Origin: DATIUV01 sp049322755
Lineage (GTDB): Bacteria; Pseudomonadota; Gammaproteobacteria; Burkholderiales; UBA6910
DNA: 64,000 nt
Reading direction: 5' to 3'
Assembly (NCBI GenBank): GCA_049322755.1
Contig: JBMOQX010000053.1
Span: forward strand, 62,001-126,000
Made by a program: the position numbers and the translations under genes. Under the pieces are notes generated by a model. It was not told where the DNA came from. It ran no database searches and worked only from the letters and a program-made list of their open reading frames with translations. Below are positions 52,893 to 61,854 of this stretch, in pieces (position 1 is the stretch's first letter; each line of letters starts with the position of its first letter).

Positions 52893-53291
52893 GGGCTGAT
52901 TTCTTCGACGGATCGTTGGGCGAACGCCGCGGTGCGTGATCGGCGGCGCGCGGGAGCGATCGCTGATCGCCCGCGCCGGCCGGCGGGTGCCGCGTTCAGG
53001 GTCAAGCTAGCACAGATGGCCGGGACGGTCGATTGCGCGAACTGCGGAAAAGACCCCGATGCGGACGGCGTCTTTCGTCGCGCTCCGCCGCGGCGGATGC
53101 CCGTCAGGCGCGGTTCACCATGTGCTGCGCGAGGTCTGCCAGCGCACGGCAGAGCCGCTCGCGCAGGGCGGCATCCGCCACCGATGCGGTCGTAGGGAGT
53201 ATCCGGGTCCTGGGTCATCGGCAACGCGCGCAAAAAAACGCGCAGCATAGCCCAACAGGGGGCGCCGTGTCGGCGTCCGCGGCCGCTGCGC
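52893..53291. other. 399-bp spacer between the PhnD-type and GNAT genes
   Basis: No intact gene is supported. The part near 53104-53218 holds a truncated-hemoglobin remnant. The rest contains GC-rich inverted segments (for example around GCGATCGC) and no convincing promoter. Confidence 0.55.
53104..53218 (-). pseudogene. Remnant of a group II truncated hemoglobin with internal deletion
   Basis: In one frame the minus strand reads MTQDPDTPYDRIGG from 53218, like the start of a trHb (TPYDRIGG). One base-shift later it reads ADAALRERLCRALADLAQHM then VNRA and a stop at 53106-53104, like the end of one. The roughly 90 central residues, including the heme-ligand helices, are missing. The join lies within 53173-53182. 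The reading is by eye, and each end is short. Confidence 0.45.
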
Positions 53292-53918
53292 TCAGGCCCA
53301 GGCCGCCTGCGGGAATGGCACGGGCGGCAACGCGGCGGCCTGCGCGGGTCGGGTCCGCCGGGAGTCGGTGAGCGGCGCGATGAACCGGTAGACGCCGCCC
53401 GAATCCGGCTCGAAGCGCACGTCGTAATGGCGCAGGATGGCGATCATCGGCTCGTTGTCGGCGAACACGTAACCTTCGAACGTGCGAATGCCGCGCCGGC
53501 GCGCGGCGTCCGCCAGCACCCGCATCAGCCAGGTGCCGATGCCGCGGCGCTGGTGCGAGTCCACCACGGTGAGCGCGGGTTCGGCGGCTTCGGGACGCTC
53601 GGGCAGCCGCACGCAACGCGCGACGGCAATGCCCACCGGCTCGGGGCCGGACAGGTCCTGGGCGCCGATCGCCAGGTGATTGACCTGGTCGACCTCGGTA
53701 AGCCACGCCAGCTCCTGCACCGACAGGTCGCGGATCGAGCGGAAGAAGCGCTGGTAGCGCGAGCGCGGCGACAGCCGCCGGAAGCCTTCGTGCAGTGCGC
53801 TGCGGTCGGCCGGCACCAGCGGGCGGTAGGCGACCGGCGTGCCCGCGACGACGGCATACCGCGGCGGCGGATACGGCGGGGAGGATGCGGTTTGAGGGTG
53901 GACGGAATCCGGGTTCAT
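53292..53918 (-). CDS. GNAT-family N-acetyltransferase
   Basis: The 208-residue protein has the GNAT acetyl-CoA motif VVDSHQRRGIGTWLMRVLAD near residue 115, preceded by AYRPLVPADRSALHEGFRRL and LSPRSRYQRFFRSIRDLS, as in a Pat-like single-domain group. The N- and C-terminal stretches are proline/alanine rich. The acceptor is unknown. A TetR operator lies between it and the regulator gene, so it is probably controlled by that TetR protein. Confidence 0.9.
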   Translation of the reverse strand: MNPDSVHPQTASSPPYPPPRYAVVAGTPVAYRPLVPADRSALHEGFRRLSPRSRYQRFFRSIRDLSVQELAWLTEVDQVNHLAIGAQDLSGPEPVGIAVARCVRLPERPEAAEPALTVVDSHQRRGIGTWLMRVLADAARRRGIRTFEGYVFADNEPMIAILRHYDVRFEPDSGGVYRFIAPLTDSRRTRPAQAAALPPVPFPQAAWA

Positions 53919-53945
53919 CGATTTCTCCCTCCGAGAACGGCTTTG

Positions 53946-53974
53946 GACCGACTGGTCGGTCTAAGCGGTGTCAA
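53946..53974 (-). promoter_or_regulatory. TetR operator and -35 box upstream of the GNAT gene
   Basis: GACCGACTGGTCGGTC (53946-53961) is a palindrome with perfect 7-bp arms and a 2-bp spacer. On the minus strand TTGACA (53969-53974) precedes it, so a bound repressor would cover the -10 region of the GNAT promoter. The same site recurs in front of tetR. Confidence 0.7.
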
Positions 53975-53979
53975 AAAAA

Positions 53980-54567
53980 TCAACCAACAATGCATTCGAG
54001 ATAGCGCCGGAACGAGCGCACGCCCTGCACCACCCGGCTGCCGTCCTGGTGGGCCTTGGCCAGCACGATGGAGCCTTCCACCACGGCCACGAAATGATCC
54101 GCCAGTTCCTGCGCGCTGGGCCGGTCTTTGCGCTTGCCCTCGGGCAGCAGGGGCTGAAACAGCCGCGCCAGGCCTCCCGCCATGCGGTTGAACAGTTCCG
54201 CCAGCCGGGCCTGGATCTTCGGGCTCGACTCGGCCATGTCCAGCGCGAACACCCCCAGCAGACAGCCGCTGCTCCACATGCCGGCGGCGGTGTGCTCCAC
54301 GTGATCGAGAAAGGCAAAGGCGCGCGCCCGCGGGTCCGCGACCCGGCGGTGGGGCCCGTTGCCGTAGGCTTCCATCTGGCGCTGGAAATACTCGTCCAGG
54401 ATCGCCAGCGCCAGGTCCTCCTTGGCCGCGAACGCGTGGTAGAAGCTGCCCTTGCTGACGCCCGCCGCCGCGCAGATCTCGTCGACGGTGGTGGCGGCGT
54501 AGCCCCGGGACAGCATCAGCGACTGGCCGGCGTGCAGGAGCTTTTCGCGGGTGGTGAGAGCTTTCAT
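53980..54567 (-). CDS. TetR-family transcriptional regulator
   Basis: The 195-residue regulator has an N-terminal helix-turn-helix (TTVDEICAAAGVSKGSFYHA, FAAKEDLALAI) and a helical ligand domain with GCLLGVFALDMAESSPKIQA, as in the AcrR/NemR-like group. The start ATG at 54567 lies about one base after the predicted transcription start, so the message may be leaderless. Operators in its own promoter and before the GNAT gene indicate repression of both. The effector is unknown. Confidence 0.93.
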   Translation of the reverse strand: MKALTTREKLLHAGQSLMLSRGYAATTVDEICAAAGVSKGSFYHAFAAKEDLALAILDEYFQRQMEAYGNGPHRRVADPRARAFAFLDHVEHTAAGMWSSGCLLGVFALDMAESSPKIQARLAELFNRMAGGLARLFQPLLPEGKRKDRPSAQELADHFVAVVEGSIVLAKAHQDGSRVVQGVRSFRRYLECIVG

Positions 54568-54574
54568 GGCGCGA

Positions 54575-54603
54575 AGATTAGACCAACCAGTCGGTCCAGT
54601 CAA
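54575..54603 (-). promoter_or_regulatory. tetR promoter with operator filling the spacer
   Basis: On the minus strand TTGACT (54598-54603) and TAATCT (54575-54580) are separated by exactly 17 bp. The spacer is the palindrome GACCAACCAGTCGGTC (54581-54596, one mismatch between arms). Transcription would start near 54568, next to the ATG. Confidence 0.7.
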
Positions 54604-54800
54604 CCCGACCAAGGGCCGAGATCGGGAACGGGGCGGGGTGCGGCTTCATCCAATGGGCATGGATCCGGTGCCGATGGCGTTTGTGTCCTGACCCCCGCCC
54701 ATGGGCGACGGCGGGTCGCCGGACGGGGAGGGTCCGTGACTGCCCGCGCCCGCTGTCGGAACAGCTCGAGCACCTTCTCCGGCGGACGGCCTGACCGGCT

Positions 54801-57449
54801 TCAGCCCAGGGCTTTGCCCACCACTTCCGCGACGTCCTTCGACAGGCCGTCCACGTCGCGGATGCGCTCCAGCGCCGCGCGGGCATGGGCCTGCCGGCCG
54901 GCGTCGAACTTGCGCCAGCGGTCGAACGCCCGCGCCAGGCGCGCCGCCACCTGCGGATTGAGCTGGTGCAGCGCGATCACCTGATCGGCGAGAAAGGCGT
55001 AGCCGGCGCCGTCGGCGGCGTGGAACCGCACCGGATTGCCCATGGCGAAGGCACCGATCAGCGAGTACACCTTGTTCGGGTTCTTGAGCGAAAAAGCGTG
55101 GTGCTGCGTGAGGCGCCTGACCTCGTCCAGGGTGCCCGGCAGACGCGAGGTGGCCTGCACGCGCAGCCACTTGTCCATCACCAGCGGCTCGTCCTTCCAG
55201 CGCTCGTAGAACGATTCCAGCGCGTGCACGCGCTCCGGGCCGCCGCTGTTGGCGAGGCATTGCAGCGCGGCCATCGCGTCGGTCATGTTGCCGGCGGTCT
55301 CCAGCTGGGTCGCGGCCATGTGGCGCGCCGCCTCGTCGTCCAGTTCCGCCAGGTAGGCGAGGGCGGTGTTGCGCAGCGTGCGCCGGCCCGCGGCGAGTGC
55401 GTCCGGGCTGTAGTCGCCGGTCACCTCCATCGACCGGTAGGCCGCCAGGAATTCCTCGCGCAGCGCGTGCGCCAGCTGCCGCGAGAGCGCGCAGCGGGCC
55501 GCGTGAATCGCGTCGGGATCGGCCACCGTCATCATCTCCGCGATGAAGCCCTCGGACGGCAGCACCAGCGCTTCCGCGGCGAACGCCGGATCGTCGCCGG
55601 CCTCCGCCAGCAGCCGCGCCGCGGCGCCGACGAAGGATTCCGGCGCCAAGAACGTTTCACCGTCCTGGATCGCGCTCACGCCCTTCAGGATCAGGTTGGC
55701 CGTCAGCCGCTGACCGGCGTCCCAGCGGGTGAACGGGTCGCTGTCGTGGGCCATCAGGTGGGTCAGGTCGCGGCTGCTGTAGGGATAGCGCAGGTGGATC
55801 GGTGCGGAGAAATCCCGCAGCGGCGACGGCACCGGTTTGGCCGGCACGTTGAGGAACGTGAATGTCTGCTCGGCCTGGGTCACCGAGAGCACGCGCGTGG
55901 TGCCCTGGGGGGCCGCCTCGCCTTCCAGCTGCAGCGGCAGGTCCCGGCCCTCCGGCGACACCAGGCCCAGGCGCAGCGGAATGTGGAACGGCAGCTTGGC
56001 GGTCTGTCCCGGCGTCGGCGGACAGCTCTGGCGCACGCGCAGGATGTAACGGCGCGTGGTGGGATTGTAGGCGTCCGAGATCTCCAGCACCGGCGTTCCG
56101 GCCTGGTCGTACCAGCGGCGGAACTGGGTCAGGTCGGTGCCGCCGGCGTCCGCCATGGCCTCGATGAATTCGTCGGTGGTCACCGCCCGGCCGTCGTGGC
56201 GCTGGAAATAGAGATCCATGCCGAGGCGGAACTTCCGCGGCCCGATCAGCGTGTGGATCATGCGCACCACCTCGGCGCCCTTCTCGTAGACGGTGGCGGT
56301 GTAGAAGTTGGAGATCTCCATGTACGACTGGGGCCGCACCGGATGCGCCATCGGCCCGGCGTCCTCGGGGAACTGGGACGCGCGCAGGTTGCGCACCTCG
56401 CGGATGCGCTGCACCGGGCGCGAGTACATGTCGGCGCCGAACTCCTGGTCGCGAAAGACGGTGAGCCCTTCCTTGAGCGAGAGCTGGAACCAGTCGCGGC
56501 AGGTGACGCGGTTGCCGGTCCAGTTGTGGAAATACTCGTGCGCCACGACGCGGTCGATGTTCTGGAAATCCGCGTCGGTGGCAATGTCGGGCCGGGCCAG
56601 CACGTATTTGGTGTTGAAGATGTTGAGCCCCTTGTTCTCCATCGCCCCCATGTTGAAGTCGCCGACGGCGACGATCATGTACTGGTCCAGGTCGAGCTCC
56701 AGGCCGAACACCTCCTCGTCCCACTTCATCGCCTTCTTGAGCGCCTGCATGGCGAATCCCGCCTGGTCCAGCTTGCCGGGCTCCACGTAGATCTGCAGCC
56801 TAGCGCTCCTGCCGGAGCGGGTGACGAAGCGGTCCTCCAGCTTGTCCAGCTTGGCCGCCACCATGGCGAACAGATAGGAAGGCTTGGGAAACGGGTCCTC
56901 CCAGGTGGCCCAGTGGCGTCCGCCGGCCTCGTCGCCGGTGGCGAGCAGGTTGCCGTTGGACAGCAGGCGCGGGCAGCGCTCGCGGTCGGCGTGAATGGTG
57001 ACGGTGTAGCGGGCCATCACGTCCGGCCGGTCGACGAAGAACGTGATGCGCCGGAAGCCCTCCGGCTCGCACTGGGTGAAATAGCCGTCCTTGGAGAGGT
57101 ACAGGCCCATCAGCTTGGTGTTGCGCCCGGGATGGATCACCACCTCGGTCTGCAGCACGAATTCGTCGGGGACCTGGGCGATGGTCAGCCGTCCGGCGTC
57201 GACGCTGTATTCGCCGCCGGCCAGGTCGCGGCCGTCCAGGGCGATGGCGGTGAGCTCCAGCTCGTCGCCGTCCAGCGTCAGCGGCGCGGCCCGGTCCGCG
57301 CTGGCGGGATTGCGCACCATCGCGAGCCGCGCCCGCACCCGGGCGTGGTCTGCGTGGATCGCCACGTCCAGCTCCGCGGTGAGCACGAGAAACGCCGGCG
57401 GCGTGTAGTCCTTGAGATAGACAGTCTGGGGCGTCGGGTCGCGTGGCAT
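54801..57449 (-). CDS. pepN: Aminopeptidase N PepN
   Basis: PepN is a cytoplasmic zinc metallopeptidase that removes N-terminal residues from peptides. The 882-residue protein starts at the ATG at 57449 (MPRDPTPQTVYLKDYTPPAF), as in other PepN proteins; longer frames are out of family. It has the exopeptidase motif VGDFNMGAMENKGLNIF and the zinc site HEYFH at residues 304-308 with Glu327 18 residues on. The C-terminal M1 region is complete. It has its own spacer upstream. Confidence 0.96.
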   Translation of the reverse strand: MPRDPTPQTVYLKDYTPPAFLVLTAELDVAIHADHARVRARLAMVRNPASADRAAPLTLDGDELELTAIALDGRDLAGGEYSVDAGRLTIAQVPDEFVLQTEVVIHPGRNTKLMGLYLSKDGYFTQCEPEGFRRITFFVDRPDVMARYTVTIHADRERCPRLLSNGNLLATGDEAGGRHWATWEDPFPKPSYLFAMVAAKLDKLEDRFVTRSGRSARLQIYVEPGKLDQAGFAMQALKKAMKWDEEVFGLELDLDQYMIVAVGDFNMGAMENKGLNIFNTKYVLARPDIATDADFQNIDRVVAHEYFHNWTGNRVTCRDWFQLSLKEGLTVFRDQEFGADMYSRPVQRIREVRNLRASQFPEDAGPMAHPVRPQSYMEISNFYTATVYEKGAEVVRMIHTLIGPRKFRLGMDLYFQRHDGRAVTTDEFIEAMADAGGTDLTQFRRWYDQAGTPVLEISDAYNPTTRRYILRVRQSCPPTPGQTAKLPFHIPLRLGLVSPEGRDLPLQLEGEAAPQGTTRVLSVTQAEQTFTFLNVPAKPVPSPLRDFSAPIHLRYPYSSRDLTHLMAHDSDPFTRWDAGQRLTANLILKGVSAIQDGETFLAPESFVGAAARLLAEAGDDPAFAAEALVLPSEGFIAEMMTVADPDAIHAARCALSRQLAHALREEFLAAYRSMEVTGDYSPDALAAGRRTLRNTALAYLAELDDEAARHMAATQLETAGNMTDAMAALQCLANSGGPERVHALESFYERWKDEPLVMDKWLRVQATSRLPGTLDEVRRLTQHHAFSLKNPNKVYSLIGAFAMGNPVRFHAADGAGYAFLADQVIALHQLNPQVAARLARAFDRWRKFDAGRQAHARAALERIRDVDGLSKDVAEVVGKALG

Positions 57450-57600
57450 CGTGAAGGCGTCGAGGTTGGGGCGCGGGTGTTCCGGGTGCGCTGGCTGCGC
57501 TGGATGGACCCGCGGCACGGCGTCGGGTTCCGGCACGTGCGCCGGCCGAATCTTGGCACATCCGGGAATGGGCGGAAAGGCTGGGGCTTCCCGGCAAGCA

Positions 57601-57630
57601 AAAGGCCCGGGCAATGATCCCGGGCCTTTT
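57601..57630. terminator. Strong hairpin with flanking A/T runs
   Basis: AAAGGCCCGGG and CCCGGGCCTTT form a perfect 11-bp stem with a 7-nt loop (CAATGAT), with T residues on either strand. It could end transcription in either direction. No gene upstream on either strand is evident, so which transcript it ends is unclear. Confidence 0.6.
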
Positions 57631-57716
57631 GGGGCCTGCGCGTTGGACCGCGTCATCGACGATCGCCCCGCGGAATCGTTCCGCGCAACGGCGGCGGCCA
57701 TGTGCGGCAGTCACCT

Positions 57717-57734
57717 CCCCGCTCAAGAGCGGGG
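57717..57734. repeat. Near-perfect 18-bp palindrome
   Basis: CCCCGCTCAAGAGCGGGG has 8-bp perfect arms around a 2-bp AA centre. It may be a structured RNA element or a binding site. Its role is unknown. Confidence 0.4.
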
Positions 57735-58350
57735 AACTCTTGCGGCCTTCGATCCCGCGCGCGACACGCTCGCGGTGCTGCGCCTGCTGCGCGGCCTCTT
57801 GGCCAGATCGTCGCGCACCGAGGCGAAGCGTTGAAGCCCGGGCAGCCAAGAGCGAAAGTTTTCGCCCGGGTCGGCGAGGCGTGAAGCCGCGGCGCGCCTC
57901 GACCACTTCAAACGCTAGGCAATGCGCCGTCCGTAGTCAAGGGGCAATCGCGGCGCGCGGCGCGCAATCCGCGCGCGGATTCTGAAAAGTGTTGCGGGCG
58001 CTTCAGTTGCGCCGCTTTCCCGTGGGCCCGCGCGAGCGGGCCGGAGTTACTGATTGAGTCCTGGAGGATTCCGCCGCCCGCGGGAGGCTGCGGCCGAGCG
58101 CGCCCGGCGCCGCGGGGACGGATCCGCCGTGCCGCGCGCGCCACGCGGGCCGGAGTTGCCGGCCGTCCCCGCCGCCTGAGGATCCGCCGCCGCCGGAGGA
58201 CGAACCCGGCGCCGTGGCCGCCGACGAGGTGGCGCGCGACAGGGAATCTTCCACCTGGCCCTGGCTGGCGGGGGTGACGCCGCCGACCGGGGCGCGGGAG
58301 CGCTTGGGCAGTGTGTGCCGGTGCCGCCCCGCCCGGCAGCCGCGCTCGGC

Positions 58351-58356
58351 TAGAAT
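58351..58356 (+). promoter_or_regulatory. -10-like hexamer (TAGAAT) of yheS
   Basis: TAGAAT lies 22 bp before the GTG start at 58379 and would give a leader of about 16 nt. No clear -35 box is seen. Confidence 0.4.
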
Positions 58357-58378
58357 TCAAGCTTTTCTGCAATCCGCC

Positions 58379-60289
58379 GTGATCCAGTTCCGCCAACTGA
58401 CGCTTGCCCGCGGCGCCCACCGGCTGCTGGAGAACGTGACCCTGCAGGTTCACGCCGGCTGGCGCGTGGGCGTCGTCGGCGCCAACGGCAGCGGCAAGTC
58501 GAGCCTGTTCGCTTTGCTCTCCGGCGAACTGCATCCCGACCGCGGCGACTGCGAGGTGCCGGCGGGGTGGACGGTGGCGACCGTGGCCCAGGAGACGCCG
58601 GCGCTGCCGGTGCCTGCCATCGACTTCGTGCTGGACGGCGACCGCGAGCTGCGCGCGGTGGAACGCGCCCTCGCGGCGGCCGAAGCAGCCCACGACGGCC
58701 ACCGGCTCGGCGAGCTGCATGAGCGCCTCGGCGTGATCGACGGCTACGGTGCACGCCCGCGCGCAGCGGCATTGCTGGCGGGGCTCGGTTTCGCCGAGGC
58801 CGATTTCGAAAGGCCGGTGGCACAGTTTTCCGGCGGCTGGCGCATGCGGCTCAATCTGGCCCAGGCGCTGATCGCGCGCTCCGACCTGCTGCTGCTGGAC
58901 GAGCCCACCAACCACCTGGACCTGGACGCGGTGATCTGGCTCGAGCAATGGCTTGCCGGGTATCGCGGCACCCTGCTGCTGGTGTCCCACGACCGCGATT
59001 TTCTCGACGGCTGCGTGACCCACGTGGCCCTCCTGCGCGACCGGCAGCTGACGCTTTACGCCGGCAACTACACGGCATTCGAGGAGCAGCGCGCGGTGCA
59101 GCTCGCGGTGCAGCAGGCGATGTTCGCCAAGCAGCAGCGCGAAGTTGCGCACCTGGAGCGGTTCATCGCGCGTTTTCGCGCCAAGGCCACCAAGGCGCGC
59201 CAGGCTCAGAGCCGGCTCAAGGCGCTGGACCGCATGGAGCGGATTGCGTCGGCCCACGTCGACGCGCCGTTCGATTTCACGTTCCCGGCCCCCGCGCGTG
59301 CGCCCGACCCGCTGCTGGCGCTGGCCCATGCCGCGGCAGGCTACGGCGCCGAGCCGGTGTTGGCGGAGATCGACCTCACGCTGCGGCCCGGCGTGCGCCT
59401 GGGCCTGCTGGGCCCCAATGGCGCCGGCAAGTCGACGCTGGTGAAGCTGCTGGCGGGCGATCTCGCGCCGCGCGCCGGGGCGCGAACGGAGGGCAAGGGA
59501 CTCGTCATCGGCTATTTCGCCCAGCACCAGCTGGAGCAGCTGCGCGGGCACGAATCGCCGCTGCAGCATCTCGCGCGCCAGGAGCCGGCGACGCGCGAGC
59601 AGGAGCTGCGGGATTACCTGGGCGGCTTCGATTTCCGGGGCGCCATGGCCGACGCGCCGGTGGCGCCGTTCTCCGGCGGCGAGAAATCCCGCCTCGCGCT
59701 GGCACTGGTGGCGCGCCGGCGGCCGAACCTGGTGCTGCTGGACGAGCCCACCAATCACCTGGATCTGGAGATGCGCCACGCGCTCACGCGCGCACTGGCG
59801 GAGTACGAAGGCAGCCTGGTGCTGGTATCCCACGACCGCGCGCTGCTGCGCACCGTTTGCGACGCGTTCCTGCTGGTGGCCGACTGCCGCTGCCGGGAAT
59901 TCGACGGCGACCTCGACGATTACGTGGCGTGGATCGAGGCCCGCCGCGCCGAGCGCGCATCCCGCAGTGTCGACGGCCAGCGCGTTGCGGACAAGGCCGC
60001 GCGCAAAGAGGCGCGGGAATCCGCGGCCGCTGAGCGCCAGGCGAAGCTGGCCCGGCGCCGGCCGCTGCTGAAGGAAGTGGAGCGGCTGGAGGGCGACCTG
60101 GCGGCGTGGCAGGCGGAGAAGCGCGCGCTCGACGCGCGCCTGGCCGAGCCCGCGTTCTACGCCGCGCCCGATCCCGCGCAGCTGGAGGCCGCGACGCGCC
60201 GCCGCGGCGAGCTGGAAGGGCTGATCCACGAGGCCGAGCACCGCTGGCTCGACGCCCACGCCGAGCTCGAGGCCATCGGCGAGGCGTGA
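58379..60289 (+). CDS. ABC-F family ATPase (YheS type)
   Basis: The 636-residue soluble protein has two ABC ATPase domains: GVVGANGSGKSSLFALLSGE then FSGGWRMRLNLAQALI and LLLLDEPTNHLDLDAVIWL, and GLLGPNGAGKSTLVKLLAGD then FSGGEKSRLALALVA and LVLLDEPTNHLDLEM. A charged coiled-coil linker separates them and another region follows, as in YheS. Length matches E. coli YheS (637). ABC-F proteins act on the ribosome. The start is a GTG; an upstream frame lacks the conserved start. Confidence 0.93.
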   Translation: MIQFRQLTLARGAHRLLENVTLQVHAGWRVGVVGANGSGKSSLFALLSGELHPDRGDCEVPAGWTVATVAQETPALPVPAIDFVLDGDRELRAVERALAAAEAAHDGHRLGELHERLGVIDGYGARPRAAALLAGLGFAEADFERPVAQFSGGWRMRLNLAQALIARSDLLLLDEPTNHLDLDAVIWLEQWLAGYRGTLLLVSHDRDFLDGCVTHVALLRDRQLTLYAGNYTAFEEQRAVQLAVQQAMFAKQQREVAHLERFIARFRAKATKARQAQSRLKALDRMERIASAHVDAPFDFTFPAPARAPDPLLALAHAAAGYGAEPVLAEIDLTLRPGVRLGLLGPNGAGKSTLVKLLAGDLAPRAGARTEGKGLVIGYFAQHQLEQLRGHESPLQHLARQEPATREQELRDYLGGFDFRGAMADAPVAPFSGGEKSRLALALVARRRPNLVLLDEPTNHLDLEMRHALTRALAEYEGSLVLVSHDRALLRTVCDAFLLVADCRCREFDGDLDDYVAWIEARRAERASRSVDGQRVADKAARKEARESAAAERQAKLARRRPLLKEVERLEGDLAAWQAEKRALDARLAEPAFYAAPDPAQLEAATRRRGELEGLIHEAEHRWLDAHAELEAIGEA

Positions 60290-60330
60290 GCGCCGGCGTC
60301 CCCCAGGGGGCCGCGTGCGCGCGATTGCGC

Positions 60331-60336
60331 TAGAAT
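60331..60336 (+). promoter_or_regulatory. -10-like hexamer (TAGAAT) before the cytochrome bd genes
   Basis: TAGAAT stands 140 bp before the ATG at 60477, giving a leader of about 130 nt with GC-rich hairpins. No FNR/ANR-type site was seen in the spacer. Confidence 0.35.
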
Positions 60337-60476
60337 TCTCTCCGGGTGGACTCGCCCGGTGCGCGGATGCGGCTGAACCCCGCGCCGCGCGGCGAATCTG
60401 ACCGGTAGCCGCGGGCGCTGCCTGCGAGCGATCGTGCCGGCGCCCCCGGTCCGGCCCTGCCCAGCAAAGGACGGTC

Positions 60477-61841
60477 ATGTTCGACGATCCCGTGCTCCTC
60501 GCCCGCATCCAGTTCGGGCTCAACATCGGCTTCCACATCCTGTTTCCCACCATCAGCATCGCGCTGACCTGGGTGCTGTTCGCCCTGCGCCTGCGCATCA
60601 CCGCGGGCGGCCCGGGAACCGAGGCGCTGAGATCCGCCTACTACCTCTGGATCAAGATCTTCGCGCTCACCTTCGCGGTGGGGGTGGTGTCGGGCATCGT
60701 CATGAGCTTCCAGTTCGGCACCAACTGGCCTGGGTTCATGAACAAGGCCGGCAACATCGCCGGACCGTTGCTCGCCTACGAGGTGCTGACGGCGTTTTTC
60801 CTCGAGGCCTCCTTCCTCGGCGTGATGCTCTACGGCCGCGAGCGCGTGCCCAACTGGGTGCACCTGACGGGCACCTTTTTCGTCGCCTTCGGCACCACGC
60901 TGTCGGTGTTCTGGATCCTGGCGCTCAACTCGTGGATGCAGACGCCCCAGGGCTACTCGGTGGTGGACGGCGTGCTGCACGCCGAGGACTGGTGGGCGAT
61001 CATCTTCAACCCCAGCTTCCCTTACCGGCTCACCCACATGCTGATCGCCTCGGGCCTCACCGTGGCTTTCGTCGTGGCCGGCATTTCCGCGCTGCAGCTG
61101 CTGCGCAACGCCGCCCACGAGCCGGCGCGCCGCATGCTGCGCTGGGGCGTGGCGATGGGCGCCGTGCTGGCGCCGCTGCAGGTCTGGGTCGGCGACCTGC
61201 ACGGGCTCAACACGCTGGAACATCAGCCGGCCAAGGTGGCCGCCATCGAGGCGGTCTGGCACACCGAGCGCGGCGCGCCGCTGGTGCTGTTCGCGGTTCC
61301 CAACGCGCAGGAGAAGCGCAACGACTACGCGATCTCCATCCCCAAGGGCGCGAGCCTGATCCTGACCCACGACGCCGACGGCGAGCTGAAGGGGCTGAAC
61401 GAGTTCGAGGGCAAGCATCCGCCGGTGGCGCCGGTGTTCTACGCCTTCCGCGTGATGGTGGGCATCGGCGTGCTGATGCTGGCGCTGTCGTGGTGGGGCG
61501 CGTGGGCGCTTTGGCGCCGCGGCGCGCTGTCGCGCGGCCTGCTGGTCGCGTTCGCCGGCAGCACCTTCGCCGGCTGGATCGCGGTGCTGGCGGGCTGGAT
61601 CGTCACCGAGGTAGGGCGCCAACCCTACATGGTGTACGGCGTGCTCACCGTTGCCGAGACCGCATCCGAGGTGCCCGCCGGCAGCATCGCGCTGTCGCTG
61701 GCGGGCTACGCGTTCGTCTACACGGCGCTGCTGGTGGCCTACGTGCTGGTGGTGACGCAGATGGCGCTCAGGGAAGCGGGAGGCGGCGCCGAAGGCGCCG
61801 AACCGGCGCCCGGAGGCGGCCTGCGGCCGGCACGGGCGTGA
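60477..61841 (+). CDS. cioA: Cytochrome bd-type quinol oxidase subunit I (CIO type)
   Basis: This inner-membrane quinol oxidase subunit carries the hemes. The 454-residue protein has about nine hydrophobic segments, the axial His of heme b595 at residue 20 (GLNIGFHILFP), EVLTAFFLEASFLGVMLYG, and the quinol-site region GDLHGLNTLEHQPAKVAAIE. The Q-loop is short, which marks the cyanide-insensitive-oxidase branch (CioA) rather than long-loop CydA. AAAGGA precedes the ATG. Subunit II follows 13 bp later. Confidence 0.95.
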   Translation: MFDDPVLLARIQFGLNIGFHILFPTISIALTWVLFALRLRITAGGPGTEALRSAYYLWIKIFALTFAVGVVSGIVMSFQFGTNWPGFMNKAGNIAGPLLAYEVLTAFFLEASFLGVMLYGRERVPNWVHLTGTFFVAFGTTLSVFWILALNSWMQTPQGYSVVDGVLHAEDWWAIIFNPSFPYRLTHMLIASGLTVAFVVAGISALQLLRNAAHEPARRMLRWGVAMGAVLAPLQVWVGDLHGLNTLEHQPAKVAAIEAVWHTERGAPLVLFAVPNAQEKRNDYAISIPKGASLILTHDADGELKGLNEFEGKHPPVAPVFYAFRVMVGIGVLMLALSWWGAWALWRRGALSRGLLVAFAGSTFAGWIAVLAGWIVTEVGRQPYMVYGVLTVAETASEVPAGSIALSLAGYAFVYTALLVAYVLVVTQMALREAGGGAEGAEPAPGGGLRPARA

Positions 61842-61854
61842 GGGAGGAGCCATC

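Larger units (their letters stand above)
57450..58378. other. 929-bp spacer between pepN and yheS, no supported gene
   Basis: No convincing gene was found. Contents are a strong hairpin at 57601-57629, a perfect-arm palindrome at 57717-57734, and GC-rich segments with a repeated GCGGGCCGGAGTT around 58035 and 58145. Short minus-strand frames at 57723-57911 and 58003-58254 are low-complexity. TAGAAT before yheS ends the region. Confidence 0.6.

Noticed and set aside
57723..57911. 62-codon minus-strand frame
   Set aside because: It is a very basic, Arg/Ser-rich sequence in a spacer with hairpins, with no family resemblance and no ribosome site.
58003..58254. 83-codon minus-strand frame in the pepN-yheS spacer
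   Set aside because: It is a Ser/Gly/Arg/Pro-rich low-complexity sequence without a ribosome site or known motif; GC bias alone can keep it open.
60290..60476. FNR/ANR box upstream of the cytochrome bd genes
   Set aside because: No TTGAT-N4-ATCAA or similar dyad was found in this spacer, although the neighbouring DUF2892 gene does have a CRP/FNR-type site.
57908..60601. 897-codon minus-strand open frame
   Set aside because: It lies antisense to the two-domain ABC-F gene and is rich in His/Arg/Gln/Ala, the typical shadow of a GC-rich gene. It has no recognisable motif.
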